Shown piece after piece: positions 1 through 7,422 of a DNA stretch of 9,452 nucleotides. Where the stretch lies: contig JAKBFR010000095.1 in the NCBI GenBank assembly GCA_021837545.1, forward strand, positions 1-9,452, in the 5' to 3' direction. A program made the position numbers and the translations under genes. This DNA is from Bacillota bacterium (GTDB lineage Bacteria > Bacillota_A > Clostridia > Clostridiales > Clostridiaceae). The notes beneath the pieces are model-generated. The model saw nothing but the letters and a program-made list of their open reading frames with translations. It searched no databases and was not told where the DNA came from. Each line of letters opens with the position of its first letter. Positions within the stretch are counted from its first letter, which is position 1.

Positions 1-10
1 TTTTGCAACT

Positions 11-69
11 CACCTCCCGTTTTTGTTTTGCTTAAGCAACTTAATAATAACACGGAGGTGCTTTTTTTA
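11..69 (+). terminator. Terminator hairpin of an upstream gene
   Basis: CACCTCC at 11-17 is complementary to GGAGGTG at 54-60, and the right arm runs directly into C plus seven T (62-68). That is the layout of an intrinsic terminator reading rightward. The 36-nt loop contains a second perfect palindrome, TTGCTTAAGCAA (28-39), so the structure is a nested rather than a simple hairpin. It implies a + strand gene ending just left of the window and separates that gene from the operon starting at 201. The minus strand lacks a T-run on the other side, so it does not look bidirectional. Confidence 0.6.
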
Positions 70-109
70 TCAAATTTCATATTTGATTAATAAACAGGAA
101 TGTTGAGCA

Positions 110-137
110 TTGACAATTGATCATTGGAAATTAGTAA
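110..137 (+). promoter_or_regulatory. Possible sigma-A promoter of the jetABC operon
   Basis: TTGACA at 110-115 is a perfect -35 hexamer. TAGTAA at 132-137 follows after 16 nt and matches only half of a -10 hexamer. A second -10 candidate, TATACA, lies at 181-186 but has no good -35 in front and would leave a leader of only a few bases. A small inverted repeat, TAAAC (161-165) and GTTTA (174-178), lies between them and could be an operator or nothing. A promoter is expected here because a terminator precedes this gap and the operon starts at 201; the exact element is a guess. Confidence 0.35.
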
Positions 138-200
138 ATTCAAATTAATTAATATAAGTGTAAACCATAATGTGTTTATCTATACAAGTAGGAGGTTTAA

Positions 201-1808
201 ATGAATCTTAATTTTTTAAATGTTCATCATCTTAGAATGAGAAAAATAGGAGCTTATGCTCTTTTGTTTAGAAATAGTATTCAAAAGGGTACCTGGAAAA
301 AATTTGGTTTTGAAGAAGGTTATGAACAGGATAATATGATTTTTGCACTTCTTCTTTTTATTATGGAAGAATCTTTAAAAGAAGACATTTGTACTATAGA
401 TGATATAGGACAGTTTATTGATGAAGTTAATTCTATATATTTCAAAAAGCAATTATCCTATGATGACAGCAGAGAATTAGCTGATTTTATGGTAAACACA
501 ATTTTGTGCAATGAAGGTATACCAATGTATTTTAAAACAATGAATTTTAAGGGCAATGAGTATGAAGACATTAATATCAGTTTTGTAAGAAATAAAATTG
601 AATATGTTGATGGGGTAAAAAGAGTATCATATTTATTAACGGATGATGCTTATTCATTACTTTTATCTACTCTTGAAGTAGAAGAAAATATGAAAATAAC
701 AATAAATGAAATGATCTTTAAGCTGCATTTAGAGAAGGCGGATTATGATAAGGCTGTAGATGATATTAAAAATATTTTTAGTTTGTTTAGAGCAAGAGTT
801 CAAAAAATGGAAGAAGCCATAAGAAAGATTAAGGAAAATCCTTTAAGTTACTCTACTGAGGAGTATCATAATATTATGGTAGGCAACTTAGAACTTATAA
901 AAGAAAGTAAATTAAAATATCAACTTCATAGAGAAAATGTTAATGAAAGAATTAAAGAGTTTGAAGATAAAAATATACATATTCAAGAGCTAAATCAAGA
1001 AGAAAAGGATACTGTAAATAATTTAAAAATAATAGAAAATTATTTAAGCAGGACTATTGATGAAGATCAAAGAGTACTAAAAAAGCATTTTGATTTAAAA
1101 AGCATTTATGGAAAGGAACTTGAAAACATAACTAAAATGTCTCTTATAGAACGATTTGATTTAAAAAATGAGGTTTTTGATAAAGTTACGGAAGATATTA
1201 AAAATCTTGAAAATATTCATTTATTTTTAAAGCCCCTTTTTAGTAAGAGGCCCGATAAAAAATACAATATAAATAAAGCTTTGGAATTCCAAAAAACAAT
1301 TAAGAAAGATGAAGCTGAAGAAGAAGTTATTTCATTTAATGAAGCAGATTTAATACAGGAAGATGCACAAAGAAAAATTGAAAAGTTAAATAAGTACAAA
1401 GCTGCTATAGAAATATTACTTGAATTAACCTATGATGAAGAAAATATTTCATTAAGTGGAATTTTCAAATTAATTGAAAACAGTGAATTATTGCGTAACA
1501 CACTAGTTCCAAATGTAAGAATATTTAGAGAGATTATTATTGAAATGCTTAAAAATGGAATAATTAATATTGGAGATATTATAGAGGAACGTAAGGATAA
1601 TCTTGAAAATGAAGAAGTGGATTTTCAATTAAATAGATGTATTTTAGAGCTTATAGAAAACAAAAGTGAATTAAAAAATATAAAAGAGTTTAGAATTACA
1701 AAGATTATAAACAAAGAGGACATAAAACTTGAAAATGTTACAGATGAAGATGGAGCAGTAAAGAATTTTATTTGCTCTGATATATTATTTGAAATAGTAA
1801 AGGGGTAG
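201..1808 (+). CDS. jetA: JetA-like kleisin subunit of a Wadjet/MukBEF-type SMC complex
   Basis: A 535-residue protein with no signal peptide or membrane segment, so cytoplasmic. It resembles the DUF5716-type JetA family, the kleisin that bridges the two heads of the JetC SMC dimer and carries the JetB subunits. That comparison is from memory. Visible layout: an N-terminal globular, probably winged-helix part (about 1-165) that includes YLLTDDAY (144-151); a long charged helical middle (about 165-345), the likely neck-binding region; an acidic linker (about 368-390), a plausible JetB-binding segment; and a C-terminal helical/winged-helix part (about 395-535) for the other SMC head. The start is fixed by AGGAGG at 190-195, five bases before ATG. 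A second Met at residue 13 has no ribosome site. The jetB gene follows 5 nt after the stop. Position first before a small protein and a giant SMC supports the assignment more than any single motif. The Wadjet type (II versus III) cannot be settled by eye. Confidence 0.75.
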   Translation: MNLNFLNVHHLRMRKIGAYALLFRNSIQKGTWKKFGFEEGYEQDNMIFALLLFIMEESLKEDICTIDDIGQFIDEVNSIYFKKQLSYDDSRELADFMVNTILCNEGIPMYFKTMNFKGNEYEDINISFVRNKIEYVDGVKRVSYLLTDDAYSLLLSTLEVEENMKITINEMIFKLHLEKADYDKAVDDIKNIFSLFRARVQKMEEAIRKIKENPLSYSTEEYHNIMVGNLELIKESKLKYQLHRENVNERIKEFEDKNIHIQELNQEEKDTVNNLKIIENYLSRTIDEDQRVLKKHFDLKSIYGKELENITKMSLIERFDLKNEVFDKVTEDIKNLENIHLFLKPLFSKRPDKKYNINKALEFQKTIKKDEAEEEVISFNEADLIQEDAQRKIEKLNKYKAAIEILLELTYDEENISLSGIFKLIENSELLRNTLVPNVRIFREIIIEMLKNGIINIGDIIEERKDNLENEEVDFQLNRCILELIENKSELKNIKEFRITKIINKEDIKLENVTDEDGAVKNFICSDILFEIVKG

Positions 1809-1813
1809 GATTA

Positions 1814-2524
1814 ATGAATTATTCTATTGATGAAATTAATAAAAGTAATCAGATATTTTATTATCTTTTAAAGAAAGGTGAATTAAAAGATAGTGAAGTA
1901 GAATTATATAAAGCTTATTCAGAAAATGAGAATATTTCAGAGCTAGTTAAGAAATTAGGTGAAACTTCAGAAGCTTCAGTTAAGAAATATGGAGGCGTAG
2001 TATATTTAATTCCTAATGAGGATAATGACTTTTTAGGTTATTCTAAGGGTGAATTAAAAAGGCTTCTATGCAAATCAGATGCTAATGATAAAGACTATTA
2101 TCTTTCTCAATTTATTATTTTAACTTTCCTTGTAACTTTTTATAATTCAAAGAGTTTATCGAGCAAGTCCAGAAATTATATTAAGGTTGGAGAATTTCTA
2201 AACATTATAACTGAAAAATTAAATGAAGGTGTAGAGAGAAGCAGTGATGAAACTTCTGGAATAGCTTTTTCTAATATTTTGGAAAGGTTTGAATCATTAA
2301 AGAGTTCTGAAAAGAAAACTAATGCAAAAACAACCAAAGAAGGATTTGTAAATGCAATATTGAAGTTCTTAGATGAACAGGGGCTGATTGATTATATCCA
2401 AAGTGATGAAATAATTAAAACTACAAAAAAGCTGGATAATTTCATGGATTGGAATTTATTAAATAGAAATAATTATAATAGAGTTTTAAAAGCTTTAGGA
2501 GAGGATATAAATGAGCAGGATTAA
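1814..2524 (+). CDS. jetB: JetB-like KITE/winged-helix subunit of the SMC complex
   Basis: A 236-residue, mostly helical and charged cytoplasmic protein. Size and position between the kleisin and the SMC gene match JetB, the MukE-like KITE subunit that dimerises, binds the kleisin linker and contacts DNA. It resembles the DUF6063-type family from memory. Visible points are VVYLIPNEDNDFLGYS (about residues 62-77), which looks like a beta-wing within a winged-helix fold; a polar linker near 140-180; and a C-terminal helical segment ending in acidic residues. There is no catalytic motif, as expected for an architectural subunit. The start at 1814 is preceded by a purine-rich stretch, GGGGTAGGA (1802-1810), that overlaps the jetA stop codon, so translation is probably coupled. 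Its last 14 bases overlap the start of jetC. The sequence family is weakly conserved, so context carries most of the assignment. Confidence 0.68.
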   Translation: MNYSIDEINKSNQIFYYLLKKGELKDSEVELYKAYSENENISELVKKLGETSEASVKKYGGVVYLIPNEDNDFLGYSKGELKRLLCKSDANDKDYYLSQFIILTFLVTFYNSKSLSSKSRNYIKVGEFLNIITEKLNEGVERSSDETSGIAFSNILERFESLKSSEKKTNAKTTKEGFVNAILKFLDEQGLIDYIQSDEIIKTTKKLDNFMDWNLLNRNNYNRVLKALGEDINEQD

Positions 2525-5500
2525 TAAATTAAGATTTTGTAATTTAAATTATAATAATAATTCAATGAAGATAAATGATGAATTATTTATCTTAAATGGT
2601 GAAAATACTCTGTTTAATTTAAGGAATGGAGGAGGAAAGTCTGTCCTTGTTCAAATGATTTCAGCTCCATTTGTAGGTGGTAGAAAGAGAGATACAAAGG
2701 ACCGGGAATTTTCAAGCTATTTTACATCTAGCACACCTACTTATATTTTAGTTGAATGGAAACTTGATGATGCAGCAGGATATTTATTAACAGGAATGAT
2801 GGTTAGAAAAAAGGATTATTCCTCAGATGAAGACTCTAAGGAAAAATTAGATATTTATAATTTTATATATCAATATAATGAAGCTAATCCTTACGATATT
2901 AAAAGCATTCCTTTTATTGAGCAGACAGATAATAAGAAAACAGTAAAAACTTATAGTAACAGCAAGAAATTATTTGAGAAATTAAAGGGTGATAGGGAAT
3001 TAAAATTTAATTATTATGATATGAATAATACTGCAACATCTAGAGCGTATTTTGACAAATTAAAAGAATATAAAATTGATAGAAAAGAATGGGAAAGCAT
3101 AATAAAGAAAATCAATTTAAAAGAGTCTGGATTATCAGATCTTTTTACTAATGCAAAAAACACTGAAGGTCTTGTTAAGGAATGGTTTCTACCTAATATT
3201 GCAATTAAGTTAAATAAAGACAATGATAGGATTAAAGAATACAGAGATTTAATTAATAGCTATATTTTAACATATAAAAACAACGAAAATTCCATTGAAA
3301 AGAAGAGAAAGATAGAGCTTTTTAATGAAGAAATAAAGGTTGTATATGAAGGCTGCAATACATATTTAGATACAATTAATAATAGAAAGTTCCAGGAAAA
3401 TAAGATAGCAAATATTATAGAGGAATTAGACAATAAACATGATTTTAATGAAAAAGAAATAGAAAAACTTGAAAATGAAATAAGAAAAATTGATGATAGC
3501 ATTAAAGAATTAGGCTACGAAAAATTATCATTAGAAATATATAAGAATAAAGATCAATTAAATGATTTAATAGTAAAGAAAGATAATCAAAATAGATTAA
3601 TAAGTGAAATTATTGAAAAATTAGATAGTTTAAAAAATAAGAGAAATATTTATGCTTGTGCTAATATTTATAATAGGTATCAAGAGACATCAAAAGAATT
3701 ACAGGATATAGAGAATAAATTAGAAATCTTAAAGCGAGAAAAAGAAGATAATACTCCAAGAATTAACGATTTAGGATTTACAATAAGAAATATTTTAAAT
3801 GATGAGCTTGAATCCTTAAAGACATTAATTAATGAAGAAAAAACTAAAAAGGATTCTTTAAATCAAGAGAAAGTTGATTTAGAAAAAGAAGTAAAAAGCA
3901 GCAGGGAAAAATTAGGCAGATTAATTCAAAATTCAGGTAAGTTTCAGGAAGCAATAAAGGGTTTTGATAAAGAAGAAATTAGATTTAACAAAAAATATAA
4001 TGAAAATTTATATAGAAACATTGAAAAACTTTATAATAATCAATTTATCCTGGAATTAGAAAAGAAAATTGAAGATAGAATAAATGAAATTACTAAAGAA
4101 ATAACAAAATTAACAAGAGAATTAATTGATAGTAATGAAGAAGTAAAAAGGAAAGAGAATAAAAAACAGTCTATTAATGAAGATCTTGTTAAAGCAGATT
4201 CAAATTTAAAAATCCAAAAGGAGAATTTATCTAATCTGGAAAATCAAATAGAAGAACGCAAGGAAATATTAAAATATATTGGATATCCAAAGGAAAAGTT
4301 ATTTGAGACAGAAGATATTATTCAAAATTTTAAAAGAGAAATTAAAATAATAAGAGGAGACGAAAGCAAACTAAAAAAAGCAAAAGATGAATTAAAAAGC
4401 GAAGTTGAAAAATTAGAAACAGGCAGAGTTTTGGAATTGTCAAAGGAAGTTCTAAATGCTTTAAAAGCAAAGGATATCAGCATAGTTTATGGAATGGAAT
4501 GGCTTAAGAAAAATAATAAATCTTCAAAAGAAAATGAAGAGATAGTTAATAATAATCCTTTTATTCCATATTCGTTGATTATGGATAATAGGGATATTGA
4601 AATTTTAACTAAAGAAAAAATAGACGTATTTACATCAAATCCTATATCAATTGTAAACAGAGATTCATTAGAAAAAGTAATAATTAATAAGGACTCAAAC
4701 CTTGCATTCGAAGGCGATGTTAAGTTTTTAATTTCTTTCAACAATAAACTACTTAATGAAGAGGAATTAGAAGAACTTATTAATTATAAAAAAGAAAAAA
4801 TCACTGAATTTGATGATGAATTAGCTAAAAAATTTGATGAAATACAATTGTATGAAGATAAAATGAATAAGGTTAAATATTCTAATCTGTCCTTTGAAGG
4901 CTATGAAAATACAAAAAATGAAATAAATAAATTAACTGATAGTCTTCAAGAATTAAAAGGTGAAGAAGTAATCGTCAGGGAAGAAATTAATGGGCTAAAG
5001 AAATTAATTGATGAAACTGATAATAATATAAATAATCTAAAGAAAGAAAATGATAAATCAAATAGTAAAAAAGATGATTTCAATGAGTTGAAATTAGATT
5101 ATGAAAAGTATTTGAAAAATCTTAATGAAGATAAAATTAATCAAGAAAAAATAAATGTTTTCAATAAAAAGATTGAAGAAAATATAAAAAGAGAAAAAGA
5201 ATTAATAGATTTTATAGAACAATGCAAGGATACAATCATTAGTTATAATACTAAAAAAGACAATACTTCAAATGATTTATTAAATTATGAAGGCTATAAG
5301 ACAGGAGAAGTAATAAAAAAAGATAAAGAAGATTTACTTTCAGAATATAGCTCATTAACAAAGAATATAACAGATACAGAAGCAGAGCTTAGGGAAAAAG
5401 AAAAATTAGCCAGAGATAAATATAAAAAAGAAGAAGAAACACTTATAAAAAAGGCTGAGGATTACAAGTTAAAAGATGAAGATTATAAAACAGTAATTTA

Positions 5501-6899
5501 TAATATTGATAAAGAACGTGAAATAGAAATTGAAATAGAAAAGAAAGAAGATTACTTAAATAATGAAAAAGATAATTTATCCAATATATCAAGCAATATA
5601 GCAGGCTCAGAAACTTCACTTAATGTTAAATTTAATAACTTAAAGAAAATATATGAAACAGATAATCCTAAAAGTAAAGATTTATTATATGAGAAAGATT
5701 ATAAGAAAGAAGAAGCAGAATTAAAGGTAGAAAAGAATATATTAAGTGATAAAATGGGGAAAGTAAATAAGCTTTTAAATACTATAGATACAAGCAGGAG
5801 AAGTTTTGATGAGTTTAATCATTTAGTTATAGAAGAAATAATAGAACTTGAATTAAATTATGATAATCTTAAAGATGATATTGGAATGGCAAAAAGAGAT
5901 TTAAATAAATTTAAAGACAAGGAAACAAAGGATGAAAGCCGACTTTATAATAATTTAAGGGATATAAAGGATACTGGTGAATTTAAAGAAGACTTACTAT
6001 TTAAGGAACCATTAGAGACACTATTGTTTATAGTATCAAAACCTGAAGAATTATTGAAAAACCTTAATATTATTACCCAAGGATATAATAGCTTAGTAGA
6101 AAAGTTAATCAGCGATATAGAGCTTATAAAAAAAGAAGAAGAGACAGTAATTGAAAGTCTCCTTGAATACATTAAAGAAGTTCATGAAAATATTAATAAA
6201 ATAGACAGTAATTCTTCAATTACAATTAAAGATAAAAGTATAAAAATGCTTAATATAAAGGTTCAAGAATGGGAAGAAAATAAAGAAATTTACAAAATAA
6301 AGCTTAAGGACTATATAGCAGAAATTAGGGAACAATCAATAATCAATTTAAATAAGAATGAAAGTATTGATAATTTAATAAGCACTAAAATCAATATAGA
6401 AAAGATGTATGATGAAGTTGTGTCAATTAGCAGCATTGATATTAAGCTTTATAAAATTGAAGAAGATAAACAAAGAAAAATAAGTTGGGATGAAGTTGCA
6501 AAAAATTCAGGGGGAGAAGGATTCCTATCAGCTTTTGTTATACTATCTAGCCTAATGTCATATATGCGTAAAGATGAAACTGATATATTCAGCAGAAAGG
6601 AAGATGGAAAAGTTCTAATTATGGATAATCCTTTTGCACAGACAAGTTCTGCTCATTTATTAAAGCCGTTAATTGAAGTGGCAAAGAAGAGCAATACTCA
6701 GTTAATATGTTTATCTGATCTTAGAGGAGATGCTATTTTAAATAGATTTGATAATATATATTTGTTAAACCTCATATCCTCAAAAACTTATATGGGAAAT
6801 AAATATCTAAAAGCAGAGCATATAAAAGGAAATGAAGATGAGGGACATGTACTGACAGCTTCAAGATTTAAGATAGAGGAACAAATTAGATTGTTTTAA
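2511..6899 (+). CDS. jetC: JetC-like SMC ATPase (MukB/SbcC-type), 1462 residues
   Basis: The motor of the complex: an ABC-type ATPase expected to dimerise and extrude DNA with JetA and JetB. The N-terminal head (about 1-245) has a P-loop, LRNGGGKS (37-44), in which the usual first Gly is Leu. It is followed by two very long Lys/Glu/Asp/Asn-rich coiled-coil arms (about 250-650 and 750-1220). Between them is a non-coiled hinge of roughly 90 residues (about 655-745). The C-terminal head has the ABC signature NSGGEG (1332-1337) and a Walker B strand VLIMDN (1368-1373). There Asn1373 occupies the place normally held by the catalytic Glu. LICLSDLRG further on is likely the switch region. At 1462 residues it is close to MukB and longer than canonical SMC. 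The start is supported by AGGAGAGG (2497-2504), six bases upstream, inside jetB. A 14-nt overlap with jetB implies translational coupling. RecN or SbcC would not sit with kleisin and KITE partners, so a Wadjet/Mks-type SMC is favoured. Confidence 0.85.
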   Translation: MSRINKLRFCNLNYNNNSMKINDELFILNGENTLFNLRNGGGKSVLVQMISAPFVGGRKRDTKDREFSSYFTSSTPTYILVEWKLDDAAGYLLTGMMVRKKDYSSDEDSKEKLDIYNFIYQYNEANPYDIKSIPFIEQTDNKKTVKTYSNSKKLFEKLKGDRELKFNYYDMNNTATSRAYFDKLKEYKIDRKEWESIIKKINLKESGLSDLFTNAKNTEGLVKEWFLPNIAIKLNKDNDRIKEYRDLINSYILTYKNNENSIEKKRKIELFNEEIKVVYEGCNTYLDTINNRKFQENKIANIIEELDNKHDFNEKEIEKLENEIRKIDDSIKELGYEKLSLEIYKNKDQLNDLIVKKDNQNRLISEIIEKLDSLKNKRNIYACANIYNRYQETSKELQDIENKLEILKREKEDNTPRINDLGFTIRNILNDELESLKTLINEEKTKKDSLNQEKVDLEKEVKSSREKLGRLIQNSGKFQEAIKGFDKEEIRFNKKYNENLYRNIEKLYNNQFILELEKKIEDRINEITKEITKLTRELIDSNEEVKRKENKKQSINEDLVKADSNLKIQKENLSNLENQIEERKEILKYIGYPKEKLFETEDIIQNFKREIKIIRGDESKLKKAKDELKSEVEKLETGRVLELSKEVLNALKAKDISIVYGMEWLKKNNKSSKENEEIVNNNPFIPYSLIMDNRDIEILTKEKIDVFTSNPISIVNRDSLEKVIINKDSNLAFEGDVKFLISFNNKLLNEEELEELINYKKEKITEFDDELAKKFDEIQLYEDKMNKVKYSNLSFEGYENTKNEINKLTDSLQELKGEEVIVREEINGLKKLIDETDNNINNLKKENDKSNSKKDDFNELKLDYEKYLKNLNEDKINQEKINVFNKKIEENIKREKELIDFIEQCKDTIISYNTKKDNTSNDLLNYEGYKTGEVIKKDKEDLLSEYSSLTKNITDTEAELREKEKLARDKYKKEEETLIKKAEDYKLKDEDYKTVIYNIDKEREIEIEIEKKEDYLNNEKDNLSNISSNIAGSETSLNVKFNNLKKIYETDNPKSKDLLYEKDYKKEEAELKVEKNILSDKMGKVNKLLNTIDTSRRSFDEFNHLVIEEIIELELNYDNLKDDIGMAKRDLNKFKDKETKDESRLYNNLRDIKDTGEFKEDLLFKEPLETLLFIVSKPEELLKNLNIITQGYNSLVEKLISDIELIKKEEETVIESLLEYIKEVHENINKIDSNSSITIKDKSIKMLNIKVQEWEENKEIYKIKLKDYIAEIREQSIINLNKNESIDNLISTKINIEKMYDEVVSISSIDIKLYKIEEDKQRKISWDEVAKNSGGEGFLSAFVILSSLMSYMRKDETDIFSRKEDGKVLIMDNPFAQTSSAHLLKPLIEVAKKSNTQLICLSDLRGDAILNRFDNIYLLNLISSKTYMGNKYLKAEHIKGNEDEGHVLTASRFKIEEQIRLF

Positions 6900-6934
6900 A
6901 ATTTAACCACGTGTTTTTTCACGTGGTTAAATTT
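6899..6934 (+). terminator. Perfect 15-bp hairpin overlapping the jetC stop codon
   Basis: The left arm 6899-6913 and right arm 6920-6934 are perfectly complementary (core AACCACGTG/CACGTGGTT) around a loop of six T. The left arm begins on the last base of the jetC TAA. The outer stem is AAATTT on both sides, so it partly supplies its own A- and T-rich flanks. What follows (ATTATG) is a poor T-tract, so it may act as a 3' mRNA stabiliser or a bidirectional terminator rather than a strong one-way terminator. Confidence 0.7.
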
Positions 6935-6945
6935 ATTATGTAAAA

Positions 6946-6977
6946 CAAGAGTTTATGTAAGGTAAACTCTTGCTTTT
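6946..6977 (+). terminator. Second intrinsic terminator after jetC
   Basis: CAAGAGTTTA (6946-6955) pairs with TAAACTCTTG (6963-6972) around a 7-nt loop and is followed by CTTTT. It stands 11 nt after the first hairpin, so the operon ends in a tandem pair. Its arms and most of its loop recur after the flavoprotein gene at 8067-8095. Confidence 0.75.
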
Positions 6978-7042
6978 GTGTTAATATATAGATATGTTGT
7001 ATTTTGTTAGGCGTACTTTAAATGATATTTCAAAAAACATAA

Positions 7043-7252
7043 ATACAAATATATACGGAGCTTCATTCACTTAAAGATTATAAATCTGTAAGTAGAGGCA
7101 AGGTAACAGATAATGGCCAAGAATACGAACATATGGGATTTTCACTTCCAAGTGGATTTCCAAGTAGAATATTATATAGAATTCTATCTGGTTCAAATAA
7201 GAAAGTAGTCATAGAAGGATTTTATAAGCACAATGAAAAGTTTCTTCGGTAA
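7043..7252 (+). pseudogene. Coding-like remnant of an unrecognised gene, 3' end only
   Basis: Reading from after the stop at 7040-7042 to the TAA at 7250-7252 gives 69 codons with a natural-looking protein composition (Gly, Pro, Phe, Tyr, Arg, unlike the surrounding AT-rich spacer). It contains DNGQEYEHMGFSLPSGFPSR and then RILYRIL and VVIEGFYKH. There is no start codon near its beginning. The only in-frame ATG (7133) would give 39 residues and has no ribosome site. It therefore looks like the C-terminal end of a gene whose front was deleted, leaving roughly 65 meaningful residues. I do not recognise the family. I see no TOPRIM or DUF2220-like motif, so I do not call it a jetD remnant, although it sits where jetD would be expected. 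A real short gene using a non-ATG start is less likely. Confidence 0.45.
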
Positions 7253-7335
7253 GTATATAAATAATAAATTGTGAAGAAAATATAACTTCTTATTTTGCGT
7301 GTAAAAGAAATTTACGAATAAAGCATAAAAAATGC

Positions 7336-7366
7336 TTGACTGTGAGCCCACTCTAAGTAGTAAGCT
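7336..7366 (+). promoter_or_regulatory. Possible MerR-type promoter/operator for the flavoprotein gene
   Basis: TTGACT (7336-7341) and TAAGCT (7361-7366) are separated by 19 bp, the stretched spacing typical of promoters activated by MerR-family regulators. Between and across them lies an imperfect dyad: ACTGTGAG (7339-7346) and CTCTAAGT (7351-7358) pair at 6 of 8 positions around CCCA. This resembles the ACTTAGAG/CTCTAAGT operator type known for MerR-family regulators of oxidoreductase genes in Bacillota. No MerR gene is in the window. An alternative -10, TAGTAA (7358-7363), would give an ordinary 16-bp spacer. Confidence 0.45.
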
Positions 7367-7422
7367 AATATTAAGAAAAGAAATTTTAATGAATTATTTG
7401 ACATAAGAAAGGAATTGATAAA

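Larger units (their letters stand above)
6978..7422. other. Intergenic stretch between jetABC and the flavoprotein gene
   Basis: About 445 bases without an intact gene. It holds the coding remnant at 7043-7252, a small hairpin AAGCAT/ATGCTT (7321-7326 and 7332-7337, loop of five A) and a probable promoter at 7336-7366. The rest is AT-rich spacer with stops in all frames. The first 65 bases (6978-7042) show no clear signal. The mix of a gene tail and spacer suggests a past deletion or rearrangement at this junction. Confidence 0.5.

Noticed and set aside
108..130. ATTGA-rich stretch as a degenerate dispersed repeat or an operator centred on TGATCA
   Set aside because: The symmetry is short and imperfect, and no second copy exists in the window to support a repeat.
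1217..6172. Several minus-strand open frames of 60-85 codons inside jetA and jetC (1217-1399, 3014-3223, 3260-3502, 4487-4744, 5945-6172)
   Set aside because: They lie wholly antisense to long, well-supported genes, are rich in Ser/Phe/Leu/Ile as expected from the complement of Lys/Glu/Asn codons, and lack convincing ribosome sites.
2511..6899. Repeats or a CRISPR-like array within the AT-rich, repetitive-looking jetC sequence
   Set aside because: The apparent repetition is codon-level bias (GAA, AAA, AAT, GAT) from coiled-coil protein, with no regular repeat-spacer spacing.
7043..7252. Calling the remnant a decayed jetD
   Set aside because: Position would fit, but no TOPRIM or other JetD-like motif can be seen in the 69 codons, so the name would be a guess.
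7398..7403. TTGACA as a -35 box for the flavoprotein gene
   Set aside because: It is only 19 bases before the start codon, leaving no room for a -10 and transcription start ahead of the ribosome site.
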